A DNA stretch of 59,690 bases from JACDET01 sp035568375 (lineage in GTDB: Bacteria > Patescibacteriota > Microgenomatia > Levybacterales > UBA12049), in the NCBI GenBank assembly GCA_035568375.1, contig DATMOG010000096.1:1-59690 (forward strand), written 5' to 3'. The notes under the pieces are model-generated. The model worked only from the letters and a program-made list of their open reading frames with translations. It was not told the DNA's origin and ran no database searches. Shown one piece after another: positions 40,275 to 49,310 of the stretch (positions are counted from its first letter, which is position 1; each line of letters opens with the position of its first letter). A program made the translations under genes and the position numbers.

Positions 40275-42092
40275 ATGATGAATATTCGAAATGTTGGTAT
40301 CATTGCGCACGTTGATCATGGCAAGACTACACTTGTTGATGCGCTATTACGTCAATCTAAAACAAAACTGAATAAAGAGGATTCAGAGCATGATTTGATT
40401 ATGGATAGCAACGATTTAGAACGAGAACGTGGTATTACTATCTTTTCCAAAAATGCATCGGTTAATTGGAACGGGACAAAGATTAATATCATTGATACTC
40501 CAGGTCATGCTGACTTTGGTGGTGAGGTTGAACGGGTTTTAACTATGGCAGATGGCTGTTTGCTTTTGATTGATGCCAAAGAAGGCCCTATGCCTCAAAC
40601 AAGATTCGTTCTTAAAAAAGCACTCGAAAAAAAGTTAAAAATTATTGTTGTTGTAAATAAAATAGATAAGCCTGATGCTCGAATTAATCATGTGCTTGAT
40701 AAGACCCTTGATCTTTTTCTTGAATTAGGAGCTGATGATGAAACTGCTGATTTCCCAGTAATTTACGCCTCGGCAAAAGAAGGGAAAGCTGGATTAGAGC
40801 CTGATTTATCTATAATGACTGACATCTCACCTGTGTTTGATGCGATTTTTAAATATGTACCAGCATCATCTGGTGATCCTACAAAGCCTCTTCAATTGCT
40901 TGTTACAACATTAAGCCGTGATGATTATAAAGGGAGAATTGCAATAGGACGTATTTATAATGGTTCTGCGAAACAAAATCAAGAAGTTGTACAAATTACT
41001 AGAAGTAGTGAAATGAGAAAGTTTCGTTTAACTTCTTTGATGACATTTGAAGGTTTAGGACGAGTCGATGCGTCTGAAGTTTTAGCTGGTGATATTGTGG
41101 CAGTTTCAGGAATACCAGATATTTCAATTGGTGAAACAATTGCGGATATAAATGATCCGGTTGCATTACCACTTCTTGCGATTGAAGAACCGACAGTTAA
41201 AATGACATTTAGTGTCAATGATTCCCCTCTTGCTGGACAAGAAGGAGAATTTAAAACATCAAGGCAAATTAGAGAGCGGTTAATGAAGGAACTTGAAACA
41301 GATATGGCGCTTCGGGTTGAAGATACTGCAGATGGAAAATGGATGGTGTCAGGACGTGGTGAATTACATTTAGCGATTCTTATTGAACGTATGCGTCGAG
41401 AGGGATATGAATTCCAAGTCTCTCGGCCACAAGTTATTCTTAAAGAAGTTAATGGAAAAAAATTGTCTCCATTTGAACGTGTTTTTTTGGAAGCCCCACA
41501 AGATTATTCTGGAATTATTATGCAAAAAATGGGTGCACGAAAGGCGAAACTTGAAGATATGACGACAGATGATAAAGGGATTGTATATTTTGAATTTATT
41601 ATTCCGACAAGTGCACTTTTTGGCTATCGTAGCGAATTTATTACTGATACTCGTGGATTGGGTATTATTAATACCAACTTTGATCGGTTTGATATTGATG
41701 CAGGTGATCCAATAAAACGTGAACATGGTTCCCTTGTTGCAAGTGAGGCAGGTCAATCAAATCTGTATGGTTTAACAAATATCCAAGAGCGTGGCACTTT
41801 ATTTATCGGACCGGGTGTGCTGGTTTATAAGGGACAAGTTGTGGGTGAAAACGCGCGATCTGAAGATTTGCATGTTAATGTCACAAGAGCGAAACAACTC
41901 TCAAATATGCGTTCTAAAGGTGAAGGTGGTATGGAACACTTTAACGTACCGAGAGTTATGGATCTTGAAGATTCACTTGAATTTGTGAATGATGACGAAT
42001 TGGTTGAAGTAACACCGAAAAATGTGAGAATTCGGAAGAAAATTCTTGATGAAGTCATTGCCCGCCGCATGAAATCACAGGGACTTTTATAG
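40275..42092 (+). CDS. typA: ribosome-associated GTPase TypA/BipA
   Basis: 605 residues, full length. G domain: 'IIAHVDHGKTTLVDALLRQS', 'DTPGHADFGGEVERVL' and 'VVVNKIDKPDAR'; then translation-factor domains II, III and V and the BipA-specific C-terminus with 'GEGGMEHFNVPRVMDLEDSL'. It assists 50S assembly and growth under stress and cold. The start at 40275 (ATGATG) begins the conserved 'MNIRNVGIIAHVDHG'; an in-frame ATG at 40242 lies in the promoter. A terminator-like hairpin lies immediately upstream. Confidence 0.95.
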   Translation: MMNIRNVGIIAHVDHGKTTLVDALLRQSKTKLNKEDSEHDLIMDSNDLERERGITIFSKNASVNWNGTKINIIDTPGHADFGGEVERVLTMADGCLLLIDAKEGPMPQTRFVLKKALEKKLKIIVVVNKIDKPDARINHVLDKTLDLFLELGADDETADFPVIYASAKEGKAGLEPDLSIMTDISPVFDAIFKYVPASSGDPTKPLQLLVTTLSRDDYKGRIAIGRIYNGSAKQNQEVVQITRSSEMRKFRLTSLMTFEGLGRVDASEVLAGDIVAVSGIPDISIGETIADINDPVALPLLAIEEPTVKMTFSVNDSPLAGQEGEFKTSRQIRERLMKELETDMALRVEDTADGKWMVSGRGELHLAILIERMRREGYEFQVSRPQVILKEVNGKKLSPFERVFLEAPQDYSGIIMQKMGARKAKLEDMTTDDKGIVYFEFIIPTSALFGYRSEFITDTRGLGIINTNFDRFDIDAGDPIKREHGSLVASEAGQSNLYGLTNIQERGTLFIGPGVLVYKGQVVGENARSEDLHVNVTRAKQLSNMRSKGEGGMEHFNVPRVMDLEDSLEFVNDDELVEVTPKNVRIRKKILDEVIARRMKSQGLL

Positions 42093-42262
42093 TTTAAATA
42101 TTCTAATAATAGATTATCTACGTAAGAAGAGATTTTTTGTGAATGTGAAAATAATCAGATTTTAATAAGTTTAGACAAATTTTTCTTTTTAACTTCATAA
42201 TTTTAGGTTTTCTCTTTATTTAATAGCTCTGATTAAACTATTGGATTATAAAATAAGTAAAA

Positions 42263-42889
42263 TTAGTTATCCGGGCATAACTCTTTCAATGGACAGTTTT
42301 CACATTTATGAGGACGAGCTGGACAATATTCACGACCAAAATAGACTAAGTAGTGACCAAAGTATTGCCATTGTTCTTTAGGAACAAGCTTCATTAAATC
42401 TTTTTCTATTTTGACTGGATCCTTTTGATCTGTTAACCCGAGTTTATTTGCTAATCGTATCACATGTGTATCCACAACAATTCCTACAGGTTTTCCAAAT
42501 GCGTCTCCTAGGACAACATTAGCAGTTTTTCTTGCAACACCAGGCAGTTCATCTAGTCCTTTCATGGTTTCTGGTACTTCTCCATGATGTTTTTTAACAA
42601 TTATTTGTGCAGCTGCTTTGATATTTTTTGATTTGTTAAAATGGAAATTTACCTTCCTTATCAGATTATCAATTTCTTCAGTTTGAGCATTAGCAAAATC
42701 TTTTGGTGTTTTGAATTTATTAAATAATTCGGGTGTTACAGTGTTTACTAATTTATCTGTTGTTTGTGCGGATAATATTGTAGCGATAAGCAGTTCAAAG
42801 GGTGTCTTGTGAAAAAGTGCAGATTGAGGTTTTGGGTAGAGTTTAGATAGCCTTTTAATAATTTCTTTTGTTTTTTCTTTTTTGGTCAT
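42263..42889 (-). CDS. nth: endonuclease III
   Basis: 208 residues, normal length. Helix-hairpin-helix 'LDELPGVARKTANVVLG' with the catalytic Lys, catalytic Asp in 'GIVVDTHVIRLANKLG', and the [4Fe-4S] ligands in 'YCPARPHKCENCPLKELC' (C-x6-C-x2-C-x5-C). A bifunctional glycosylase/AP lyase removing oxidised pyrimidines from DNA. 170 bases downstream and convergent with typA; transcribed alone. Confidence 0.95.
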   Translation of the reverse strand: MTKKEKTKEIIKRLSKLYPKPQSALFHKTPFELLIATILSAQTTDKLVNTVTPELFNKFKTPKDFANAQTEEIDNLIRKVNFHFNKSKNIKAAAQIIVKKHHGEVPETMKGLDELPGVARKTANVVLGDAFGKPVGIVVDTHVIRLANKLGLTDQKDPVKIEKDLMKLVPKEQWQYFGHYLVYFGREYCPARPHKCENCPLKELCPDN

Positions 42890-42957
42890 CTAAAGATTAT
42901 AACAGAAAAAATTTTCGTACTTGCAATTATTGTAGGTGTTTTGTATAGTTAATAATT

Positions 42958-43434
42958 ATGATGAAGAATGACTTACAGGATGACATAATTGATGGTGAAG
43001 AAATAAACGAATTAGATGTTCCTATTTCTTCTCAAGGCGGCAGTGATCAAGCAAATGCGCTACTTAGTTTGGAAGAATTGATAAAGAACCATATTGAAGC
43101 AATAGATAAGCTAAGAATAGAACTTAGAACTCAGAGAGAGATGTTTGAGGATTCTTTCAATTCCAATCCTACCTTCCGCGAACATACAGAAAAAGTTAAG
43201 GATGTAACAAAGGCAAAAAATTCAGTTCGTCAGGAGATTGCTAAACAACCATCGGTTGCTACACTTGCACAGAAAGTGAAAGATTTACGTTTTGATATGA
43301 ATGAACAGAGTAAAACACTTTCTGATTTATTGCAGGATTATCGTGAACAAACAGGCGCAACACAAATTGAAACACGTGATGGTAAAGTTCTTGAAATTGT
43401 AAGCACATCAAAATTGGTGCGAAGGAGCTCCTAA
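42958..43434 (+). CDS. coiled-coil hypothetical protein
   Basis: 158 residues. An acidic N-terminus ('DDIIDGEEINELDVP'), then long helices with heptad character ('LEELIKNHIEAIDKLRIELR', 'TLAQKVKDLRFDMNEQSKTL'), ending in a short beta tail 'GKVLEIVSTSKLVRRS'. No membrane segment. Unknown function; such proteins are frequent and conserved in CPR bacteria. Followed by two tandem terminator hairpins (43525-43587). Confidence 0.65.
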   Translation: MMKNDLQDDIIDGEEINELDVPISSQGGSDQANALLSLEELIKNHIEAIDKLRIELRTQREMFEDSFNSNPTFREHTEKVKDVTKAKNSVRQEIAKQPSVATLAQKVKDLRFDMNEQSKTLSDLLQDYREQTGATQIETRDGKVLEIVSTSKLVRRSS

Positions 43435-43524
43435 AATCTAGCTTAGTTGATGCATTATATGTGTCCTCTATCAAGTTTTAAACTAATGAAATTTAATTTA
43501 ATAAACAATAATATAGTTTGTTAT

Positions 43525-43553
43525 ACAGCTCTTGTTTAGCGGGGCTGTTTTTT
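43525..43553 (+). terminator. Rho-independent terminator of the 42958 gene
   Basis: ACAGCTC (43525-43531) pairs with GGGCTGT (43542-43548), seven base pairs with one wobble, loop of ten, followed by TTTTTT. Positioned 90 bases after the coiled-coil gene. Confidence 0.7.
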
Positions 43554-43560
43554 GTATATT
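43532..43560 (+). promoter_or_regulatory. promoter candidate between two terminators
   Basis: TTGTTT (43532-43537) and TATATT (43555-43560), spacer 17. The transcript would start inside or just before the second hairpin, which would then be the 5' leader of the PIG-L gene. Confidence 0.4.
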
Positions 43561-43563
43561 ATT

Positions 43564-43587
43564 AACCCCGCATGACGGGGTTTTTTT
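43564..43587 (+). terminator. strong terminator-like hairpin in PIG-L leader
   Basis: AACCCCG (43564-43570), loop CATGA, CGGGGTT (43576-43582), with the T-run reaching 43587. Seven base pairs, the strongest intrinsic-terminator shape in the window. It ends only 11 bases before the next start codon. Leader attenuator or second terminator. Confidence 0.7.
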
Positions 43588-43598
43588 GTGGAAAAATT

Positions 43599-44537
43599 AT
43601 GAGAGAGTTAGATTTTAAACATTCTAGTAAAGAAATGTTTCGTAGTAAACATAAGGGAATGGCATCTGAAGCGATTACATTCCCTTCTCAAAGAGAGACA
43701 TTGAAGAGTTTTATGATGGGTTTGGGAGCTCAGGAAGTAAGTATGAGTATTAATGGAAGGCGAGAGTTTTGGCATAGACATGTCCCCGGATTTGCTAATG
43801 GACAACTTAGAATTGCTTTTTTTGGTGCCCATCCTGATGATACGGCTTTGGATACAGGACTAGCATATCTTCTTGTAAAACAGGGAGAAGTAAATAATGT
43901 AAAAAAAACGCGTTTAGCAGTTCTATCAGCAACTCCAGGTCAAGAGGGAGAAATGCCGGAGCAACTACAGGGGGATCTAAGTAGTAGCAGAATTCAAGAA
44001 GACGTGAGAGGTACTAAACGTCTGAGGGCAGATTTTTATGCTAATTTAGGTTTTTTAGATGGAAGTATCTCTAATGAAATAAATGCTCTTATTGAAAGAT
44101 TTTCAATGTATCTTGGAGTATTACGTCCACATATTGTTCTTCTTCCTGATCCGACAGATATAGTACACGAAGATCATATCGCTGTATCACATGCAGTATT
44201 GAAAGCGTTGATAAAAAATAAACAAAATCCAATTGTTGCATATACTGATTTTCAAAATGGAGATAGTAAGATAACCGAGGCTCATACAGGATTTGCATTA
44301 AATAATAGTGAAAATGATATTGTTAGAGCTGCATATTTGGATCATGTGACACAAACACGAGTAATAACAAGAGATGTTGGAAATGTACTGAGTAGATCAC
44401 AGAGACGTGCAGAATTATTAGATACTGAAGTACCTTTTCTTGGTATAGTAAGACAAGACTTTCAATTTTCACAAAAACCTTTGTATACCTATTTAGGTGA
44501 TCGTGTAGTAGGTATTACCAATACAGAAACAACCTGA
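43599..44537 (+). CDS. PIG-L/LmbE-like deacetylase
   Basis: 312 residues. Zinc-site motifs: 'IAFFGAHPDDTALDTGLAYL' (HPDD) and 'PDPTDIVHEDHIAVSHAV' (HxxH), with 'LAVLSATPGQEGEMPEQ' between. Family enzymes remove N-acetyl from GlcNAc-type sugars in lipids, thiols or antibiotics. Start chosen at 43599 because the earlier in-frame ATG (43572) lies in the loop of the terminator hairpin. Substrate unknown; a link to glycan synthesis is plausible. Confidence 0.87.
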   Translation: MRELDFKHSSKEMFRSKHKGMASEAITFPSQRETLKSFMMGLGAQEVSMSINGRREFWHRHVPGFANGQLRIAFFGAHPDDTALDTGLAYLLVKQGEVNNVKKTRLAVLSATPGQEGEMPEQLQGDLSSSRIQEDVRGTKRLRADFYANLGFLDGSISNEINALIERFSMYLGVLRPHIVLLPDPTDIVHEDHIAVSHAVLKALIKNKQNPIVAYTDFQNGDSKITEAHTGFALNNSENDIVRAAYLDHVTQTRVITRDVGNVLSRSQRRAELLDTEVPFLGIVRQDFQFSQKPLYTYLGDRVVGITNTETT

Positions 44538-44584
44538 AAATTCTATCTTTATTTATAGGTAGATAATTTAACGAGTAAGAATAT

Positions 44585-45241
44585 TTATGAAGAGTTCTTA
44601 AAGGTTTGATCAATTTTTGATTTAAAATCGTTATATTGTAATACACCTTGAATTTGTACACCATTGAGATAAAATGTTGGCGTTGCATTTATTCCAACAG
44701 CATAGCCATCATTAAGATCTTGTTGAATTTTATTCGTATATTTCTTGTTAGTAACTTCGCTTTTGAATTTGTTTATATCAAGATGTAATACTTGAGCATA
44801 TTGTATAAAATAATCCATTGCATTGGCTGATTCACCCCATTTACCTTGATTGTTATAGAGCATATTGTACATTTCAAAATATTTTCCTTGTGTACCAGCT
44901 GCCTCAGCTGCTTCAGCTGCTGGTTGAGCGTTCTGGTGTTGTGGTAATGGGAAATTACGAAAGACGAAATTTATTTTCCCTTTATAATCTTGTAATAATT
45001 GAGTAATGATCGGATATTCTGCTCCACAAGCTGGACATTGAAAATCGCCAAATTCAACGAGTGTTACTTTTGAATGAGCATTTATTATATGACTGTCATT
45101 GTGAACAAGTGCATTTATATTTGAAATAGGTTTTGTACTTTGTGAGGAGGAAGATGATCCGCCAAACAAAAATGCCGCACCGACTACGAGTATCAATGTG
45201 ACAATACTTACTCCTGCAATAATTTTTACTTCATTTGACAT
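44585..45241 (-). CDS. DsbA-family thiol:disulfide oxidoreductase
   Basis: 218 residues. N-terminal membrane anchor (about 6-28), then a thioredoxin fold with an inserted helical domain: 'VTLVEFGDFQCPACGAEYPI' (active site CPAC), 'FVFRNFPLPQHQNAQPAAEA' and the cis-Pro loop 'GINATPTFYLNGVQ'. An extracytoplasmic oxidase that introduces disulfides. Lies 10 bases downstream of the DsbB-like gene, its expected re-oxidation partner. Confidence 0.92.
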   Translation of the reverse strand: MSNEVKIIAGVSIVTLILVVGAAFLFGGSSSSSQSTKPISNINALVHNDSHIINAHSKVTLVEFGDFQCPACGAEYPIITQLLQDYKGKINFVFRNFPLPQHQNAQPAAEAAEAAGTQGKYFEMYNMLYNNQGKWGESANAMDYFIQYAQVLHLDINKFKSEVTNKKYTNKIQQDLNDGYAVGINATPTFYLNGVQIQGVLQYNDFKSKIDQTFKNSS

Positions 45242-45251
45242 AGTCTATAGA

Positions 45252-45713
45252 TTATTTTTTATGAACCTTGCGTGAAATGTTACTCGGTTCTTCGTTAATT
45301 ATCTTTGCATATAATAGCATAGATGCTGTAATAACTGCAAAGGAGATCATTGATCCCAAAGGAATTGTCATAAAGCCAAAAATTGTTATTGGCTGTTCAA
45401 TACATGAGACTCCTGCTGTACATGGAGCAATTTTTTCGGGCAAGATATGCCATACTAATAAATTTTGATAAAAAGCAATCAAAAAACCGATGATACTAAG
45501 TGGCGCAATATAATAATGGATATCTTTTTGTTTGCGGATAATACTGACAGCACTAATGAATACCATTGGATACATGCAAATTCTTTGATACCAACAAAGT
45601 AAGCAAGGAGTAAATTTAAGAATCTCACTGAGGAAAAGACTTAAAAGCGATGAAACAAGAGCGATTAGAAAAACGATATAAGGAAGATATAATGTATATT
45701 GCCTAAATTTCAT
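45252..45713 (-). CDS. DsbB/BdbC-like disulfide bond formation protein
   Basis: 153 residues, four membrane helices. 'FTPCLLCWYQRICMYPMVFI' has the CxxC next to the quinone-binding WYQR region; a second Cys pair follows in 'KIAPCTAGVSCIEQPITIFG'. It re-oxidises the DsbA partner using quinone in the membrane. First gene of the DsbB-DsbA pair on the minus strand. Explains the many paired-Cys exported proteins in the window. Confidence 0.92.
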   Translation of the reverse strand: MKFRQYTLYLPYIVFLIALVSSLLSLFLSEILKFTPCLLCWYQRICMYPMVFISAVSIIRKQKDIHYYIAPLSIIGFLIAFYQNLLVWHILPEKIAPCTAGVSCIEQPITIFGFMTIPLGSMISFAVITASMLLYAKIINEEPSNISRKVHKK

Positions 45714-45763
45714 GAACCAATTATAGCACAGTTTGATAATATCACTAATTTAATTCATTATGA

Positions 45764-46012
45764 TTATGTGTTAGTTTTTTTCTTCCGTTGCATTATTTGC
45801 ACCATACGGAAAACATTAATAATGCCGCTTATAAAGCCAAGACCAATTCCTAAAAATATATAAAATGGCGTCGTATGAAAAAAATTGTCGGCAAAAAATC
45901 CAATTAGAAGAAGAAGAAGCACTGGGGATGCAAGTAAAATGGCAGTACTCATCCCAACAATGACAAACATTTTATAAGCAGAATTATTTACATTCTGTTT
46001 TTTTACCTCCAT
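45764..46012 (-). CDS. AtpI/AtpZ-like two-TM protein
   Basis: 82 residues with two membrane helices (about 14-39 and 48-69). 'PVLLLLLIGFFADNFFHTTP' and 'FYIFLGIGLGFISGIINVFR' match the ATP synthase protein I-like (AtpI/AtpZ, putative Mg2+/Ca2+ transporter) family. Usually next to the atp operon, but no ATP synthase genes are in this window. Upstream of dsbB on the same strand after a 50-base gap. Confidence 0.75.
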   Translation of the reverse strand: MEVKKQNVNNSAYKMFVIVGMSTAILLASPVLLLLLIGFFADNFFHTTPFYIFLGIGLGFISGIINVFRMVQIMQRKKKTNT

Positions 46013-46242
46013 AGTATTGTTATAACAGCGTGAGGAATATTAGTAAAGTTTATTTAAATAAATAGTATTGTGCGTTATCTTACGCTATTGTAGCAGTCAT
46101 TGTAGATACACCTATTTGTCTAAAATTAAAAATAAGACTTGGAATAGTTCAAGTTTTACAAAGAGTTACAACAAAGCTAATTTGCGTAAGGTAAATAATA
46201 GTAACTTGCATTCTACTTTTCTTTTTGTTTATAATAGTTTTT

Positions 46243-46704
46243 ATGGACATCTTCCAAAGTTTCGGTCATCTTTTCTCAGCGCTTGGGATTATCTTTACAT
46301 CTATTATAGGTCATTCGCATGCAATAGTTACCTCATTATCCCCACAACCTACTATTGCTGTATCGCCTATTTCAACGGATGCTTCATCATATAACCTAAA
46401 TCGAAGTTTTAGTTATCAAGAGTATTCACTCATGATCTCTGCGGCTGTTCCTAAAAATGGTGGAAATATTATAGGTAAGATTTCGGGTGACTGTAATGGT
46501 ACTATTAATGGTCATTATGATGGAAAAGAGAATGGTACGCTTAATGGTCAGGCAAATGTGACCTGTAAAGTGTCCTTTGTGCAAATACCAGGAATAGTAA
46601 CATTCAATGGAACAATTAGTAAAACGGCAAAAAATGCTCAACTTCTTATTACTCTTGCAGTAAGTTCATTCAAAAAATCACAAAATATAACAGTTAACTT
46701 CTAA
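46243..46704 (+). CDS. exported hypothetical protein
   Basis: 153 residues. Hydrophobic N-terminus ('FGHLFSALGIIFTSIIG', about 6-22) acting as signal or anchor, a Ser/Thr/Pro linker, then a beta domain rich in Gly and Asn with a repetitive 'GKISGDCNGTINGHYDGKEN', 'GTLNGQANVTCKVSF', 'GIVTFNGTISKTAKN'. Two Cys could form a disulfide. The Gly-x-Asn-Gly periodicity suggests a beta-helix-like or hairpin-repeat surface domain. A TATAAT box lies just upstream. Unrecognised. Confidence 0.65.
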   Translation: MDIFQSFGHLFSALGIIFTSIIGHSHAIVTSLSPQPTIAVSPISTDASSYNLNRSFSYQEYSLMISAAVPKNGGNIIGKISGDCNGTINGHYDGKENGTLNGQANVTCKVSFVQIPGIVTFNGTISKTAKNAQLLITLAVSSFKKSQNITVNF

Positions 46705-46813
46705 ATTATCTACAGCTTCACGGCCTAATATTGCTATTAAATAATAAGGTGTAATATGTATTATTTAACTTAATTAGTTAACCTATAATATTGTTTTGAA
46801 AGTATTTATTTGC

Positions 46814-46819
46814 TATAAT
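46814..46819 (+). promoter_or_regulatory. -10 box of flippase gene
   Basis: TATAAT 14 bases before the GTG start at 46834. No good -35 box recognised. Confidence 0.45.
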
Positions 46820-46833
46820 GGTATCTCATAGTT

Positions 46834-48216
46834 GTGAAAAGACATTTTAGAACAATCACAAGTGGATCTACATCTCTTTTACTTGCGATGGTAAGAGAAA
46901 TTTCATGGAATAACCCTACAGAAGTATTCGTTAAAATATATCGTCATTTTATGACAGATTCTCTTTATCGTAACTCTATTTATCTTATTCTCAGTACTGC
47001 AGTGTTAGCTTTTTTAGGCTTTTTCTTTTGGATTATTAATGCTCGATTATATACTCCTGAAGAAGTAGGTATCGCTACGACACTTATTTCTGTTATGACC
47101 TTTATTAGTAATTTTAGTCTATTAGGTTTCAATGTTGCGTTAATTAGGTACCTACCAAAATCATCTAATCGTAATCGAATAATAAATTCTGTACTTGTTT
47201 TAATTTTTTCAGCTTCATTAATTGGATCCATTATTTTTATTGCAGGAATCAAACTTTTTTCTCCAAAATTATTATTTCTTCAACATAATATTTTATATAT
47301 CATTTCATTTTGCATTTTTATAGTTGGAGCATCACTTAATACAATAGCAGAAAGTATTTTTATGGCATACAGAGCATCGTTTAATGTATTAATAAAAAAT
47401 GGTTTACTTAGTATCTTAAAGTTGATTGGCACTCTATTATTTGTATTTCTTGGATCATATGGTATTTTTTCTTCTGTTGCGCTTGCTACATTAATTAGTG
47501 CATTAGGTGCTTTTATTCTTCTAATATTAAGATATAAGTATTATCCTTCATTTGAGTTTAATAAAAAAATAATTAAAGACATGGCAACATTTTCAGGGGG
47601 AAATTTTATTGCTGGATTTTCTTCTCAAACTCCTACACTTATTCTCCCTTTACTTATAATTAATATTTTAAATGCTAAAATAGCTGCTTATTATTATATT
47701 GATGCCATGATATTAGGTTTTTTAGCTATTATTCCATCTGCAGTGACCCAATCATTATTAGCAGAAGGATCTTATGATAATACTAAATTAAAACAACAGT
47801 ATATAAAATCTATAAAAATTATCAGTACTCTATTGTTGCCTACAATACTTATAATAGTATTATTTGGAAATATTATTCTTCATTTTTTTGGCAAGAATTA
47901 TGCTAATGAAGCTTTTACATTACTCAGAATAATTAGTTTTTCAGCAATTTTTATGTCTGTAATATCAATTGGTAATTCGATATTAAGGGTAAGACATCAA
48001 ATTGCAGAATTAATAATAGCAAATTTTTTAAGCGCGATATTTATACTTGCGTTTTCGTATCTTTTTATGCACCTGGGGTTAACTGGAGAAGGAATTGGTT
48101 GGTTTATTGGACAAGCATTATCAGCTCTGCTTTATATTGTGATATTAGGAAAAGCCATCTTGATAAGGAATCTAAGAGATATTCTTAATCGATTTTCACA
48201 TTCTTCTAGAGCATAA
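46834..48216 (+). CDS. polysaccharide flippase (Wzx/MATE-like)
   Basis: 460 residues, about 12-14 membrane helices. 'SIYLILSTAVLAFLGFFFWI', 'RLYTPEEVGIATTLISVMTF', 'SLLGFNVALIRYLP' are the classic N-terminal block of oligosaccharide flippases; 'FFGKNYANEAFTLLRIISFS' marks helices 9-10. Moves lipid-linked glycans across the membrane. GTG start. It converges on the minus-strand glycan genes; their 3' ends meet at 48216/48236, so it belongs functionally but not transcriptionally to that cluster. Confidence 0.9.
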   Translation: MKRHFRTITSGSTSLLLAMVREISWNNPTEVFVKIYRHFMTDSLYRNSIYLILSTAVLAFLGFFFWIINARLYTPEEVGIATTLISVMTFISNFSLLGFNVALIRYLPKSSNRNRIINSVLVLIFSASLIGSIIFIAGIKLFSPKLLFLQHNILYIISFCIFIVGASLNTIAESIFMAYRASFNVLIKNGLLSILKLIGTLLFVFLGSYGIFSSVALATLISALGAFILLILRYKYYPSFEFNKKIIKDMATFSGGNFIAGFSSQTPTLILPLLIINILNAKIAAYYYIDAMILGFLAIIPSAVTQSLLAEGSYDNTKLKQQYIKSIKIISTLLLPTILIIVLFGNIILHFFGKNYANEAFTLLRIISFSAIFMSVISIGNSILRVRHQIAELIIANFLSAIFILAFSYLFMHLGLTGEGIGWFIGQALSALLYIVILGKAILIRNLRDILNRFSHSSRA

Positions 48217-48235
48217 AGGGAATAGATATTCTCAA

Positions 48236-49255
48236 CTATTGTTTAAATGTTAAGGCTGCTGGCAATAAAATATCTCCATTCTGTTCTACAATTTCCCAAC
48301 CGTCAGGCGCTCTTGTTCTTCGATAAAATAGGTAACCTATTGCTCCGATAACATTTTTATTTTTATAATCAGAGGTCAATTTAAGCACTTTTTCATATGC
48401 ATTTTTTTGTAAGTTTTGGCTCCCAAGTGTATGTTGATCAGTTAATGATGATCCATTTCCAGCTCCAAATTCTTCTATTAAAATAGGTTTATTTCCACTA
48501 TATTTTTTAATTTCATGAATATAGCTTTTTGCTAAATTATATGGATCAGGATAGACATTTTTTACTAATTTATCGTATCCATATACATGTATTGCATAAA
48601 GATCTACAATATCTTTTATTACTGCAGCTCCTTTTGGATCATGCCAATTACTACCAAGTTTCCAACTACCAATTGTTATTTTCATTGTAGGGCATGATGT
48701 TCGTATTAAGTCTGATGATTCTTTTAAAAGTGTTAGGTTATGTTGATCCAGAAGAGGTTCGTTTCTGATATCAACTACTAATATATTTGAGAATGAACAA
48801 AGATTATTATCAATCACATATTGCTTAACAAAATTTGGGTAGTCGCTATCAATTTCATGTTTGAAGAATTTTTTATCTTTACTATTTGATTCAATTAATA
48901 TTACAGCATAAATTCCTTTTTTCTTCATTTTACTTAACACTTCATTCCATTGCTCATGGGTATATGACGTGGTTATTGTTTGATCAGTAGGGCTAGTAAT
49001 ATTGGTAATTCTTAATGTATTCATCCCAAGTCTTGCAGCAAGATCAATTAAATCCTCTCCTTGGCTATTTACAATATAATGTTGAGATTCAGGTAGGATT
49101 TGACTCATGTCAACTGTAGCGCCGAAATATTGTTTTGGTTTAATGTTGAGAGTATCTTTAACAGTTGCAACAAGATCTTCACGATAGTTGTATGCTAACA
49201 TAGAAGAAAGAATAATCAGTAGTAAAAATAATATAAAATTTATTTTCCTTTTCAT
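48236..49255 (-). CDS. GH5-like glycoside hydrolase, membrane-anchored
   Basis: 339 residues. N-terminal anchor (4-22), then a TIM barrel of the cellulase clan: 'LAARLGMNTLRITN', 'GIYAVILIESN', 'NILVVDIRNEPLLDQHN' (acid/base Glu after Asn), 'DIVDLYAIHVYGYD' and 'KPILIEEFGAG' (nucleophile Glu). Both catalytic Glu are present, so an active retaining hydrolase is likely. It may trim or edit the surface glycan made by the cluster, or act on host polysaccharide. Last gene of the minus-strand glycan run. Confidence 0.82.
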   Translation of the reverse strand: MKRKINFILFLLLIILSSMLAYNYREDLVATVKDTLNIKPKQYFGATVDMSQILPESQHYIVNSQGEDLIDLAARLGMNTLRITNITSPTDQTITTSYTHEQWNEVLSKMKKKGIYAVILIESNSKDKKFFKHEIDSDYPNFVKQYVIDNNLCSFSNILVVDIRNEPLLDQHNLTLLKESSDLIRTSCPTMKITIGSWKLGSNWHDPKGAAVIKDIVDLYAIHVYGYDKLVKNVYPDPYNLAKSYIHEIKKYSGNKPILIEEFGAGNGSSLTDQHTLGSQNLQKNAYEKVLKLTSDYKNKNVIGAIGYLFYRRTRAPDGWEIVEQNGDILLPAALTFKQ

Positions 49256-49310
49256 GAAGAACTATATTATACAGTATTGAGACTATCTTATAAACCCAGC
49301 AAGTTATTGA

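Noticed and set aside
41370..41756. 128-residue minus-strand frame inside typA
   Set aside because: Low-complexity, no family resemblance, fully inside a conserved GTPase gene.
42958..43434. Coiled-coil protein as prefoldin or peptide release factor
   Set aside because: No GGQ motif and the helical pattern does not fit the prefoldin hairpin length.
46068..46394. 108-residue plus-strand frame before the exported protein
   Set aside because: Tyr/Ser-rich translation without protein character; overlaps the better-supported 46243 gene in another frame.
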